Of a DNA stretch of 64,000 nt, positions 18,201 through 26,043 are shown piece after piece. Below the pieces are notes generated by a model. The model searched no databases. It was given only the letters and a program-made list of their open reading frames with translations, and was not told where the DNA came from. The translations under genes were made by a program, and so were the position numbers. The stretch covers positions 1-64,000 of the forward strand of contig NZ_LWBP01000203.1 of NCBI RefSeq assembly GCF_002078015.1. Reading direction: 5' to 3'. Source of the stretch: Niastella populi. Its GTDB lineage: Bacteria; Bacteroidota; Bacteroidia; Chitinophagales; Chitinophagaceae. Numbering within the stretch: the first letter of the stretch is position 1; each line of letters starts with the position of its first letter.

Positions 18201-19193
18201 TTCTTTTTGCAGGCTGTTGCGATCGTCCATGCGCACCGGGCGCATGGTATAGCCTTTCTGCCGCAGCAACTCGATGACGCCGCGTTTGCCGGGCAGGTGG
18301 GCGGCGCCCACGCCTACGAAGAGCGACATTTTTCTTATAATGGAATCTATATTGTTCGCCTGTATTTCATTTCGTTTGTATAGGAATTTCTCCTGGAAGG
18401 CATCTGAAAAAACGGTGAGGCTTTCCAGTGAGTCGAGCAGATCGAGATCGCCTTTGCGATAGGCGTCTTCTACTTTCTTAGGGTTGGTCATCATGCCTTC
18501 GTAATCGTAGCTTCTTCTTTTTTTATGCTGATCGCGCAGCATGGCTTTGTAGGCTTCCATTACCAGCCGTTCGCTTTCCTGGAAATTTTCTACCCCGCTT
18601 ACCCGTTTTCCGAGCTTTTTTCCGATCTGAAAAATGTACATGTCGAGGAACGTATCTTCTTCAAAATCTTCCGCCTGCCGGCCGTAGGTGCGGTACAGCA
18701 TGCCATTGATCATGGAGGGTTCTACCGCCAGTGCTGCTTTCACGGCTTCTTCATAACGGTCGATGGCAAAAGAGGTTATGCGCATATGATCGGAAGGCCA
18801 TTCCCACCGGTTGGCGTTTGGATTCAACATGTTGTTGCCACTTCGGCGGCCACGGAAGAAAACGGATTGACTGTAATCGTCCTGCCAGCTTTCGGGATTG
18901 GTTTCAAGCGCCACCACATCGGCGCTTTTGATGGCGGTATAAAATGAGTCGCCCAGGTGAAAGGCCAGCTTATCGCTCACGTGCATGGTGCCGAAAAGAT
19001 AGGAGGGCTTATTAAGGCCATTGCCGCTGATCTCCCATAACAGGCTGGGATATTTTTTGGGGGTTGACTTCGGCGTTACCCGAACGATGGGGTGTGGGGG
19101 AGCCTGTTTGGGCCTGGGAGCGGGCCGTTGGGCCAGGGATGGCATAACGATCGCAAACAGCAGGACAGGCATCAGGGCAATACGTTTTCTCAT
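15297..19193 (-). CDS. Very large secreted TraB/GumN-domain protein
   Basis: This 1298-aa protein has a cleavable signal peptide ending near SLAQ (residue 21), a proline-rich linker, then a TraB/GumN domain (about residues 45-330) with the GTMH motif, an ALETN motif and GVGAAHLPGKRG. TraB/GumN proteins are erythromycin-esterase-like or Tiki-type putative metalloproteases and are usually 280-350 residues. Here about 950 further residues follow that I cannot assign; they are soluble-looking, rich in aromatic and charged residues, with helical repeat-like stretches in the last 450. The protein is probably periplasmic or outer-membrane associated. The start follows the signal peptide. Confidence 0.7.
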   Translation of the reverse strand: MRKRIALMPVLLFAIVMPSLAQRPAPRPKQAPPHPIVRVTPKSTPKKYPSLLWEISGNGLNKPSYLFGTMHVSDKLAFHLGDSFYTAIKSADVVALETNPESWQDDYSQSVFFRGRRSGNNMLNPNANRWEWPSDHMRITSFAIDRYEEAVKAALAVEPSMINGMLYRTYGRQAEDFEEDTFLDMYIFQIGKKLGKRVSGVENFQESERLVMEAYKAMLRDQHKKRRSYDYEGMMTNPKKVEDAYRKGDLDLLDSLESLTVFSDAFQEKFLYKRNEIQANNIDSIIRKMSLFVGVGAAHLPGKRGVIELLRQKGYTMRPVRMDDRNSLQKETVDRIRINNPFTTQSGDDGFYTVSIPGKKFYRFTDWNGMDVVQYADLVNGAYYMVTRIKTNSLSWGHNSDQVFKKIDSLLYENIPGKILKKTPISKNGYKGLDVINRTRRGDHQHYQIFITPFEVILFKMSGNGDYINTGNEAHEFFGSIKLKEYTTANWQTWQPPTGGFSIQVPHAPSLLIDNGFGTDRLEYAARDESTGNSYLVMKANLHNYTFIEEDSFELNLMDESYAYSEFIDKQLSRRFVTVNGYPALDSKFKHRDGSFSSVKYVIQGPLYYVVIANHKNDNANAQRFLQSFAITPFVYSAPKPRTDTILHISVTSPVYAEDDEKNDGADMEEWAQLSRGLVDDDGDDLSMPSFGTRLIGNDTIGEKILVTHFRVPQYSYKSDSSTLWKNASVSTWFGDSTFIIKQNKQYTLPNGMNCRDVQLTDTNSSRLIIARLFYRNGHFFSISTLTDTLSTHSALLSGFFNSFKPADTLKGESLFVRKSERFVKDLFSNDSITVKRARKSIYQVAFDSLDVPLLKKAIDSLNWKMKDYLVLKRFFIENLGRQKDSSITPYLATLYWKVKDTADWQSAILNALLNQRTKAAFLTFKELVLQEPPIMDEDYSYARPLRMPSVYVDYTNAGRSKRSAYYGRWSPLFDTLSLTRVVFPDILQLMDIDDYRNEVRNLLVTMVDSGYLKTADYETSFPKIYLEAKQLLKKQLAKENKAKLEKAARRDASPTMSIFPGYEEDEDQVSDAGNAELDRYAILLLPFYNKNTGVQSFFEQLQTTQDRRLLYNTFILLLRNRHRVPDSLFTQYAKLDEYRSELYTDLETIGMTDKFPKQYRNQLDISRSLIVKSFTNYDKIDTLIFIDKLPVIYEQKKGYVYFFKYKRMRDDITWQVATAGMQPEKTDAIDVKNNDFTSVEEERKLDPHKPVKEQLQKMLKEMLYARRSSASVFYDARSFSLYRNYLSEMVKSQRYRD

Positions 19194-19591
19194 ACTTGTT
19201 CAATAATTAATGACCGGTAAGTGTAAATCAGATTCCAGGCTATTTTAAAGGCGCGATGAGAGATATTGGCGGTGGTTCACTTTCCCTTCTATAAATTTCG
19301 TAATAATAGTCGATATTTATAGTTTGTTGTTTGTGGTTTGTTGTTGGGTTCGCGATGGGAAGTTCATAGTTCATAGTTCCTGGTTCGGGGCTCGCTACCA
19401 ATTACTTCCAACTCCCCAATTCCCAATTCCTGTTCCGCGTACCAACGATTCCCACCTGTCGAAGTTTCCAGCTACCTCCAACTCCCCAATTCCAAATTCC
19501 CAATTCCTTATTCCCAACCACCAATTCCGGATCCCCCAATAAGCACTTCCCTGTAGCCGGCGACAATTCTGTCATATTACCGATTTTTAAA
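19194..19591. other. Repeat-filled intergenic region upstream of queA
   Basis: There is no gene here. It holds a GTTTGTTGTTTGTGG run (19319-19350), an AGTTCATAGTTCATAGTTCC run (19362-19385) and a long CCAATTCCCAATTCC block (19395-19540). The queA promoter follows. The plus-strand frame at 19324-19542 is only translated repeat. Confidence 0.7.
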
Positions 19592-19623
19592 TTTGGGTTC
19601 GGCCCCTTTTTTTATTACCTTTG
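19592..19623 (+). promoter_or_regulatory. Bacteroidota-type promoter for queA
   Basis: TTTG at 19592-19595 and TACCTTTG at 19616-19623 are separated by 20 bases. This matches the Bacteroidota consensus of a TTTG at -33 and TAnnTTTG at -7. Transcription from it would give a 5' leader of about 135 bases before the ATG at 19763. Confidence 0.7.
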
Positions 19624-19762
19624 CCCGCTCGAATTTTAGCTTACATGATATCAAACCTGGTGCCGTAAGACCTCGTTTGTATCGGAATAGACCCCGATGT
19701 ACCCTGATCTTACTCCCTCCATGTTCGAATCATGTGGCTTTTATAAACAGTTAAAAATACAC

Positions 19763-20812
19763 ATGAAACTTTCACAGTTCCGGTTCGATTTACCACTTAA
19801 CCTTATTGCCCAACACCCTACAAAAAGACGTGAAGACGCTCGTTTAATGGTAGTGCATCGCAGCACCGGCCAGATCGAGAATAAACATTTCCGCGACATC
19901 ATGGATTACTTCGATGACAAGGACGTGTTCGTTGTAAATAACACCAAAGTATTCCCCGCAAGAATGTACGGACGCAAAGAAAAGACCGGGGCCAAAATTG
20001 AAGTTTTCCTGTTACGTGAATTAAATAAACCAAACCGGCTGTGGGATGTGATCGTAGACCCGGCCCGAAAAATTCGTGTAGGTAATAAACTCTATTTTGG
20101 TGAGAACGATGAGCTGATCGCCGAAGTCATCGACAATACCACCAGCCGTGGTCGTACCATTCGTTTCCTGTGGGATGGCACCGACGAAGAGTTCCGCAAT
20201 ATGCTGGAATTTTTGGGTGAAACACCGCTGCCCAAATACATCAAACGCAAACCCGAAGCAGAAGATAAAGAACGTTACCAAACGGTTTATGCAAAACATG
20301 AAGGAGCAGTAGCCGCGCCTACCGCCGGTTTACACTTCAGCATAGAACTGATCAAACGCCTTGAAATTAAAGGCGTTCGTTTTGCCGAAGTAACCCTGCA
20401 TACCGGTCTCGGCACCTTCCGCCCGATTGAAGTGGAAGACCTCAGCAAACATAAAATGGATGCCGAGTACTATAAGATCGACGACCTGTCGTGCAAGATC
20501 GTGAACAAGGCCATCGAAGGCAAACACCGCATTTGCTCTATCGGTACCACTACCATGCGGGCTATTGAAAGCTCTTATACGGCTGAAAAGCTGTTGAAGC
20601 CTTCCGAAGGCTGGACCAACATCTTTATTCATCCGCCATACCAGTTCAATATAGCCGATTCACTGGTAACCAACCTGCACCTGCCCAAGACCAGCCTGCT
20701 GATCATGGTTTGCGCATTTGCCGGTTACGACCTGGCGATGGAAGCTTACAAAAAAGCCATCAAGGATAAATACCGTTTCTTCAGCTATGGCGACGCCATG
20801 TTAGTTATTTAG
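19763..20812 (+). CDS. queA: S-adenosylmethionine:tRNA ribosyltransferase-isomerase (queuosine biosynthesis)
   Basis: This 349-aa enzyme transfers and isomerises the ribosyl group of SAM onto 7-aminomethyl-7-deazaguanine in tRNA, giving epoxyqueuosine. Signature blocks are [14 protein letters not shown] at the N-terminus, [14 protein letters not shown], the [13 protein letters not shown] block and the C-terminal [17 protein letters not shown]. The length matches the family. The ATG at 19763 is preferred over an upstream in-frame ATG at 19697 because the family begins with [12 protein letters not shown] terminator follows directly. It stands alone; no other queuosine gene is in the window. Confidence 0.95.
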   Translation: MKLSQFRFDLPLNLIAQHPTKRREDARLMVVHRSTGQIENKHFRDIMDYFDDKDVFVVNNTKVFPARMYGRKEKTGAKIEVFLLRELNKPNRLWDVIVDPARKIRVGNKLYFGENDELIAEVIDNTTSRGRTIRFLWDGTDEEFRNMLEFLGETPLPKYIKRKPEAEDKERYQTVYAKHEGAVAAPTAGLHFSIELIKRLEIKGVRFAEVTLHTGLGTFRPIEVEDLSKHKMDAEYYKIDDLSCKIVNKAIEGKHRICSIGTTTMRAIESSYTAEKLLKPSEGWTNIFIHPPYQFNIADSLVTNLHLPKTSLLIMVCAFAGYDLAMEAYKKAIKDKYRFFSYGDAMLVI

Positions 20813-20860
20813 TTATAAGTTCTACGTTTTAAGTTGGGCCGCCCAACTTTATAGATAATA

Positions 20861-20899
20861 AAAAGCCGGTAACTTCACTATGAGGCTACCGGCTTTTTC
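20861..20899. terminator. Bidirectional terminator downstream of queA
   Basis: An 11-bp stem AAAAGCCGGTA / TACCGGCTTTT (20861-20871 and 20887-20897) is flanked by A and T tracts. It serves queA and the convergent lipoprotein gene. The same stem recurs at 22602-22635. Confidence 0.85.
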
Positions 20900-20952
20900 G
20901 TAAAAATTAAAACCGCGGCAAGCACTTACGACTTATAACTTACTACTTATAA

Positions 20953-21375
20953 CTATCTTTTGAACTTAAAAGTATACGTTCTCCCCCCCGAATACACAAA
21001 AGCCTTGAACCGGTTGGTGCCGGTGAACTGCATATCGTCGAAATACTCCGTGATCATATCCTGGGTTTGAAAGTTCAGCACACTTACAAATAACGTTTGC
21101 TGCCGCTCATCGCCCTGCCAGGAATTCCTGATGTCCCAACTGCCGGTATACACATCGCCCTGGTCGTTCACATACGTGGCATCGCCCGATGATTCAAAAG
21201 TAAATTTGCCGCTGGTGAAAGGCGAATTGTAACGGCTGCCCAGCCCGAAATTATTTACATCATATAATTCCCAGGTACCGCCGGTCAGGCGCCGGTCGTA
21301 CGATTTCAGAAAGTCTTTGCTGCATGAAGTGATGAGGAGAAGAGCGGGGATACAAGCAAGGTAAATTTTTTTCAT
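20953..21375 (-). CDS. Small lipoprotein, lipocalin-like, unknown function
   Basis: The 140-aa product starts with a signal peptide and lipobox (LLITSC, Cys18). The mature part shows GGTWELYDV near its start, then alternating strands with GKFTFESSGDATY and YTGSWDI, and a basic C-terminus (TYTFKFKR). This pattern resembles small lipocalin-like or LolA-like single-domain Bacteroidota lipoproteins. I cannot name the family with certainty. It is monocistronic, with a hairpin-containing spacer at its 5' side and a shared terminator at its 3' side. Confidence 0.65.
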   Translation of the reverse strand: MKKIYLACIPALLLITSCSKDFLKSYDRRLTGGTWELYDVNNFGLGSRYNSPFTSGKFTFESSGDATYVNDQGDVYTGSWDIRNSWQGDERQQTLFVSVLNFQTQDMITEYFDDMQFTGTNRFKAFVYSGGRTYTFKFKR

Positions 21376-21474
21376 ATAATAGTGCGTTTGGTGGTATTAC
21401 AAAAATGGCTGTATTACCGGGCTTTAAAAGGTGGACGCGCCTGCATTTAACTTAAAATTCAGCTAAAAAGCGCA

Positions 21475-21507
21475 AGGTGTGCCACACTTCGAACGTGTGT
21501 CACACCT
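21475..21507. repeat. Palindromic hairpin of the GTGTGCCACAC family
   Basis: Arms of 13 bases (21475-21487 and 21495-21507) pair at 12 positions with a 7-base loop. Each arm is itself nearly palindromic around GTGTGcCACAC. A perfect version lies at 41532-41580. It sits in the divergent spacer upstream of both flanking genes, so an operator role is possible. Confidence 0.6.
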
Positions 21508-21571
21508 GTGGCGGTTCCCGATAATTTGTTGCGGGGTAAAAAGAAGGACGGTAACTTTTACCGCAAACAAG

Positions 21572-21579
21572 TAAATTTG
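21572..21579 (+). promoter_or_regulatory. -7 box of the alpha/beta-hydrolase gene
   Basis: TAAATTTG matches TAnnTTTG and ends 17 bases before the ATG at 21597. No clear -33 TTTG at the right spacing was seen. Confidence 0.5.
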
Positions 21580-21596
21580 GTTATAAGTAGCCGTGT

Positions 21597-22514
21597 ATGA
21601 AAAAACTACTCACTCTTTCTGTAACATTAACATGTTTCGCTTTGATCACCTGCGCACAAAACGTTATTCCGTTATACCCCGATTCAATTCCCAATTCGAA
21701 ACCGGTGCCCGATGAAGAGAAATCGGAAACAAACGACAAGGGGTATATAACCATCAGCAAAGTGAGCCGGCCAGCTCTTACTGTTTATCTGCCGCCGAAA
21801 GAAAAAGCGAACGGTACCGCAGTCATAGTAATACCCGGTGGTGGTTACCGGGTACAGGCATCTACGCACGAGGGAAGCGATGTGGCCAAACGTTTTAATG
21901 AAATGGGCGTTACCGCATTTGTTTTAAAATACCGGCTGCCTGGCGACGTTACCATGATCAATAAAGAAATTGGCCCCGTTCAGGATGCGCAACGCGCTAT
22001 TCAGCTGGTGCGGGAGAAAGCAAAAGAATGGGACATCGATAAAGACCGCGTTGGCATTATTGGTTTTTCGGCCGGCGGACATTTGGCCTCCACCGCAGGC
22101 ACTCATTTCAACCATGCCTATATCAAAGTGGGAAGAAAGGTGAACCTGCGGCCCGATTTTATGATCCTTGTTTACCCCGTTATCAGTTTTGCAGACAGTA
22201 TTACGCATATGGGCTCGCGCGATAACCTGTTGGGAAAAGATCCTTCTGCCGAAAGAAAAGCGGCTTTCTCTAATGAATTACAGGTTAGCAAAAAAACACC
22301 GCCTACCTACCTGGTGCATGCCGAGGATGATAAAACGGTAAAGGTGCAGAACATGCTGTTGTTTGCTTCCGCCCTGCAGAAGTATAAAGTGCCGTTCGAT
22401 TTTTACCTCTACGAAAATGGCGGCCATGGTTTTGGAATGAACAATCCTACCAGTGAGGTGAAGTGGATGGACCTGGTGCAGGAGTGGATGGTTAAGAATA
22501 ATTGGATTAAATAA
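21597..22514 (+). CDS. Secreted alpha/beta hydrolase (BD-FAE/acetyl-esterase type)
   Basis: This 305-aa protein has a signal peptide (cleavage near residue 20) and an alpha/beta-hydrolase fold of the esterase/lipase type seen in acetyl-xylan or feruloyl esterases of Bacteroidota. The oxyanion region is VIPGGGYRVQAS (about residues 76-87), the nucleophile elbow is GFSAGGHLA (Ser near 156), Asp is in HAEDDKTV and His is in YENGGHGFG. The complete triad predicts activity on acyl esters of carbohydrate, but the exact substrate is not visible. It is flanked by a divergent lipoprotein and ends at a strong terminator. Confidence 0.85.
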   Translation: MKKLLTLSVTLTCFALITCAQNVIPLYPDSIPNSKPVPDEEKSETNDKGYITISKVSRPALTVYLPPKEKANGTAVIVIPGGGYRVQASTHEGSDVAKRFNEMGVTAFVLKYRLPGDVTMINKEIGPVQDAQRAIQLVREKAKEWDIDKDRVGIIGFSAGGHLASTAGTHFNHAYIKVGRKVNLRPDFMILVYPVISFADSITHMGSRDNLLGKDPSAERKAAFSNELQVSKKTPPTYLVHAEDDKTVKVQNMLLFASALQKYKVPFDFYLYENGGHGFGMNNPTSEVKWMDLVQEWMVKNNWIK

Positions 22515-22555
22515 ATACTTGTGATGCTTTTGTAAAAGTTGCAAATTGGTTACAC

Positions 22556-22635
22556 TGTGATAATTCGATAATGTGATAATTCGATAATGGAATACAATGG
22601 AAAAGCCGGTAATGTCCTGCAACGATACCGGCTTT
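22556..22635. terminator. TAATTCGATAATG repeat followed by bidirectional terminator
   Basis: Two copies of GTGATAATTCGATAATG precede an AAAGCCGGTA / TACCGGCTTT stem (22602-22611 and 22626-22635) flanked by A and T tracts. It lies between the convergent hydrolase and lysC genes. The stem is the same as at 20861-20897. Confidence 0.75.
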
Positions 22636-22700
22636 GTTATTAATGTTCCTGATCATGAAACTGTATTTAATTAGCTAATCAGCACATTAGCTAATTGACC

Positions 22701-24026
22701 TTATTCCAAACCAAACAACCCTTTATTCAGCAACTGCAGGGTTTGGGTTTTGTAAGAAGAAGGAACAAGCATCGATACGTTGTGTTTGCTGCCGCCATAG
22801 CTTACCATACGCACCGGTATGGGAATCAGGGCTTCGAACAGTTTGCTCAGGATATCTTTTGTTTGTGCAATTTCATTTCCCACTACAGAAATAATGGTGT
22901 TGTTGTCTTCCACTGTGATGGTACCGAACGGTTCCAGCTCTTTCACAATAGAAGTGAGGTTGCCGCCATGGTCGATGGTTACCGATACTGCCACTTCAGA
23001 AGTGGTGATCATATCGATTGACGTGCGGTACTTTTCGAACACTTCGAATATCTTTCTTAAGAAGCCATAAGCCAGCAGCATACGGCTGCTCTTGATATTT
23101 ATTACAATGATGCCATCTTTTGCGGCAACGGCTTTAACACCAACAGAACCTGCTTCCTGCGTAATGGTAGTGCCCAGTGCTTCGGGCTGCATGGTGTTCA
23201 GCAGTTTCACCGGTACTTTTTGTTGTTGTGCGGGCCAGATGCAGGTAGGGTGTAAGATCTTGGCGCCGAAGTAGGCCAGCTCGGCTGCTTCTTCAAAGCT
23301 CAGTTGTTCAATAGGCAGCGTTTTTTTAACGATACGGGGGTCGTTATTGTGCATGCCGTCGATATCGGTCCAGATCTCGCAAACAGAAGCATTTACGGCT
23401 GCTGCCACCAGTGATGCGGTATAGTCGCTGCCGCCACGTTTCAGGTTATCAACCTCGCCGCGTGAGTTACGGCAGATATAACCCTGCGTAATGAATAATT
23501 TTTTATCGCTGTTCTGTTGCAGAATACGGCCCAGCTTTACCTTGATGGTGCTCAGCTGAGGTTCGTCCTGTGCGTCGATGGTCATGAATTCCAGCGCCGG
23601 CAGCAGCATATGATCGATGCCTTTTTCTTCGAGGTATACGCTGAATAATTTGGTGCTCAGCAATTCACCCTGTGCAAGAATGTCTTTGCTAAGGGCTTCG
23701 CTGAATGAGATCTTCAAAATGATGTTCAGGAATTCGAAATGCTCAGATACGATGCTTTTCGCTTTGGCGTAGGCCTTATCGGTCTTCACCAGTTCCTTTA
23801 TAAATGACTGGTAATGGGCTTCCAGTTTATCTATCGCTTCTTTGGCCTGGTCGCGTTGACCGGCTGCCATGGCGTCGCCAATGGCTACGAGTGAGTTGGT
23901 TGTGCCGCTCAATGCGCTCAACACAACAATGCGGGGCTCACGCTCGTCTTTGGTTATCAGTTGCGCTACCTGGTGCATCCTGTCGGGTTTGCCAACCGAG
24001 GTACCGCCAAACTTCATGATTTTCAT
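22701..24026 (-). CDS. lysC: Aspartate kinase (monofunctional)
   Basis: This 441-aa enzyme phosphorylates L-aspartate, the first step toward lysine, threonine, methionine and diaminopimelate. The N-terminal kinase shows KFGGTSVG (residues 5-12), a VVVLSALSGTT-like block, FITQGYICRN and the GGSDYTASL motif (about 212-220). ACT domains follow from about residue 300 (DGIIVINIKSSRM and later SVVGNEIAQ), where amino-acid feedback would act. There is no homoserine-dehydrogenase fusion. A leader of about 120 bases containing a perfect hairpin lies between its probable promoter and the ATG. Confidence 0.93.
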   Translation of the reverse strand: MKIMKFGGTSVGKPDRMHQVAQLITKDEREPRIVVLSALSGTTNSLVAIGDAMAAGQRDQAKEAIDKLEAHYQSFIKELVKTDKAYAKAKSIVSEHFEFLNIILKISFSEALSKDILAQGELLSTKLFSVYLEEKGIDHMLLPALEFMTIDAQDEPQLSTIKVKLGRILQQNSDKKLFITQGYICRNSRGEVDNLKRGGSDYTASLVAAAVNASVCEIWTDIDGMHNNDPRIVKKTLPIEQLSFEEAAELAYFGAKILHPTCIWPAQQQKVPVKLLNTMQPEALGTTITQEAGSVGVKAVAAKDGIIVINIKSSRMLLAYGFLRKIFEVFEKYRTSIDMITTSEVAVSVTIDHGGNLTSIVKELEPFGTITVEDNNTIISVVGNEIAQTKDILSKLFEALIPIPVRMVSYGGSKHNVSMLVPSSYKTQTLQLLNKGLFGLE

Positions 24027-24063
24027 CAGAAAATATTAATTTTTTGTTTTTGCCTGATGGCAC

Positions 24064-24117
24064 TCACCAGGCCAAAATTTTCATTGTTTTTTATGATTAA
24101 TAAAAATTTTGGCCTGG
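24064..24117 (-). promoter_or_regulatory. lysC leader hairpin with a six-codon upstream frame
   Basis: Arms of 15 bases at 24067-24081 and 24103-24117 are perfectly complementary (CCAGGCCAAAATTTT) with a 21-base loop. In the lysC transcript the second arm contains GCCTG, which can instead pair with CAGGC at 24052-24056. A small frame (MKILAW, 24084 down to 24064) overlaps the second arm. There is no U-tract after the hairpin, so it is not a simple terminator. Confidence 0.6.
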
Positions 24118-24154
24118 CTCGTTTCATCTGGGAATATTTATTTATTAAGGGCTG

Positions 24155-24162
24155 CAAAGATA
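24155..24162 (-). promoter_or_regulatory. -7 box of lysC
   Basis: On the minus strand TATCTTTG matches TAnnTTTG. Transcription would begin near 24149, placing the hairpin inside a leader of about 120 bases. No clear -33 element was seen. Confidence 0.5.
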
Positions 24163-24437
24163 AGGTACAGTTTCTTGTTTGTGGTTTGTAGTTTCTGGTT
24201 TGTTGTTAAGCGACTGCCTCTTTATCAGATGCCGGTTGCCGTTTCCGGGGAATACCGGTTTCCTGCTGCGGGCCTGCAATGCAGGACGCGGCAGGATGGT
24301 TGTGGAGGCACTGGTTTCCGGTTTCCTGTTTCCGGGGCTTTAAGTTTTCAGGCTGTTTACTATTGATCAGCCACTACGAATTTGACGCCCGGTATCTGGT
24401 AACTGGCAACGCCTGCACCCTGTAACGGCAACTTTTC
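24163..24437. other. Repeat-rich spacer between lysC and the Ldh gene
   Basis: No gene is present. It holds a GTTTGTGGTTTGTAG run (24176-24207) and GGTTTCCGGTTTCC / CCGGTATCTGGTAACTGG words (24225-24430) that resemble those at 56540-56600. Confidence 0.65.
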
Positions 24438-25517
24438 TTAAAGTGTAACTCCAAACTTTGCCCCCACTGCTTCAAGATCTGTAACCACCGCATCGAGCAG
24501 CGGGATGCCATCTTGCATCCGCAGGGCTTCCATTTCACGTTCGGGATCACCGGGAATAAGTACTTTCTCCTCACCCTCAACAGGTTTGGCGCTTCTGAAC
24601 CGGCGGATCCAGTTATCCATATGTTGTTTGAAATCGCTGGCCGGGCGAAACGCATCTACACGCATGGCGCCAAAGAAATGGCCGATGCCTTTGCCCGGCA
24701 TGCCGGTAGGCATAGGTACATAGGCCGGAAAAGGCGGAACCCAGGGGCCATAATTGGCGCCGCTCAGCACTGCGGAAAAAATATCGACAACGGCGCCCAA
24801 CGCGTAACCTTTATGGCTGCCATGTTCGCGGTCGCCTCCCAGCGGCAGCAGGGCGCCGCCGGTCTTTAACTCATGAGCGTTGGTAGAAGGGTTTCCTTCT
24901 TTATCCTGGATCCAGCCCAGGGGAGCTTCCAGGTTCTTTCTTTGCAGAATTTCCAGCTTGCCATTAGCGGCAGTGGTGGTGGCCAGGTCGGCAACAAATG
25001 CCGGTTCTTCCCCGGCCGGTATGCTTACGCAAATGGGGTTGGTGCCCAGCAGGCGTTCGGTTGAAAATGTGGGGGCTACGAGCGGACTGGCATTCGTCAT
25101 GGCCATGCCGATCATTTCATATTCGAGGGCCATCATGGCGTGGTAGCCGGCAATGCCGAAATGGTTACTGTTCTGTACGCTAACCCAGCCGGTGCCTGCT
25201 TGTTTCGCTTTTTCTATAGCTACCTGCATGGCAAAGGGGGCCACTACGAGGCCCAGACCGCTATCGCCATCAACAACGGCGGTGGACGGGGTTTCGTGAA
25301 TGATCCTGATAATGGGTTTGGCGTTCACCCGGTTGGCTTCCCACAGGCGAACATAACCGCTGAGACGGGCAACTCCATGAGAATCAATACCACGCAGATC
25401 GGCGCTCAAAAGCACTTCCGCTGCCAGCTCAGCCTGTTCGGCCGGACAGCCCATTTGTTTGAAAACCTGGGTGGTGAAATTGAAGAGATGCTGGTACGAG
25501 TATATTTTTTCTGGCAT
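24438..25517 (-). CDS. Ldh-family (malate/L-lactate/ureidoglycolate-type) NAD(P)-dependent oxidoreductase
   Basis: This 359-aa cytoplasmic enzyme is a member of the MDH2/LDH2 fold, distinct from Rossmann-type dehydrogenases. It shows LLSADLRGIDSHGVARL (about residues 38-54, with the conserved DSHG), VQNSNHFGIAGYHAM (catalytic His region), the LLGTNPICVSIP block and the GDREHGSHKGYALG block that binds cofactor. Known members oxidise malate, lactate, 2,3-diketogulonate or ureidoglycolate, and the substrate cannot be chosen from sequence alone. The ATG at 25517 is preferred over a TTG at 25532, because the family begins near MPEKIYS. It lies downstream of a palindromic repeat cluster. Confidence 0.88.
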   Translation of the reverse strand: MPEKIYSYQHLFNFTTQVFKQMGCPAEQAELAAEVLLSADLRGIDSHGVARLSGYVRLWEANRVNAKPIIRIIHETPSTAVVDGDSGLGLVVAPFAMQVAIEKAKQAGTGWVSVQNSNHFGIAGYHAMMALEYEMIGMAMTNASPLVAPTFSTERLLGTNPICVSIPAGEEPAFVADLATTTAANGKLEILQRKNLEAPLGWIQDKEGNPSTNAHELKTGGALLPLGGDREHGSHKGYALGAVVDIFSAVLSGANYGPWVPPFPAYVPMPTGMPGKGIGHFFGAMRVDAFRPASDFKQHMDNWIRRFRSAKPVEGEEKVLIPGDPEREMEALRMQDGIPLLDAVVTDLEAVGAKFGVTL

Positions 25518-25740
25518 GGTGCAAAGAAACAAAAGTTCGTGGTTTTCAGTGCACAGTTCATTTTAAGGTGCCCGGGTGCCAGTTGAAACGTGGTGTTGTT
25601 AGCTTGTAGCGTGCCAATTGTTGTTGACAAAGGAGTTTTAATTGTTTGTGGCTTACCGTTTTCTGCTGGAAAGAGGGTAAAATCTGGTAGTGCATAACGA
25701 AACCCGTTAGGGCTCAGCTGCGCAGGCAGAAAATCGGCGA
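25518..25740. other. Spacer upstream of the Ldh gene
   Basis: No gene is visible. The last 70 bases hold degenerate, older-looking copies of the palindromic unit described next (AATCTGGTAGTGC, AACCCGTTAGGGC, AAATCGGCG). Confidence 0.5.
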
Positions 25741-25980
25741 AATCTGTTAGCGCGGCATGAAAATCTGTTAGCGCGGTGTTCGCGCTAACAGATAATGAGT
25801 GAAATCTGTCAGCGCGGAGTCTGCGCTAACAGAAAATGAGCGAAATCTGTCAGCGCGGCATGAAAATCTGTTAGCGCGGTGTTCGCGCTAACAGATAATG
25901 AATGAAATCTGTCAGCGCGGAGTCTGCGCTAACAGAAAATGAGCGAAATCTGTCAGCGCGGTGTTCGCGCTATCAGAAAA
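25741..25980. repeat. Nested palindromic repeat cluster (41-bp units in a 103-bp higher-order repeat)
   Basis: The block reads A-B-C-A-B-C-D. A is 21 bases (AAATCTGTTAGCGCGGCATG plus A). B and C are 41 bases each, and D is a partial copy. B folds into a perfect 12-bp stem TCTGTTAGCGCG / CGCGCTAACAGA with a 5-base loop. C has an 11-bp stem TCTGTCAGCGC / GCGCTAACAGA with one mismatch, which becomes a U-G wobble in minus-strand RNA. The two A-B-C copies are almost identical, so the 103-base duplication is recent. It lies between the 3' end of the Gfo/Idh gene and the 5' end of the Ldh gene, both on the minus strand. Confidence 0.9.
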
Positions 25981-26043
25981 TCTATCAAGGCAAACGGAAA
26001 AGGGATGTTTATAATCGGGAGCGCACCTTTTTAACCGTTACAT

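Noticed and set aside
24064-24117. Classical lysC transcription attenuator or terminator
   Set aside because: The hairpin has no U-tract after it and the small frame is not rich in Lys, Thr or Met codons.
25741-25980. CRISPR-like array
   Set aside because: Repeats are contiguous and palindromic with no unique spacers, and no cas gene is present.
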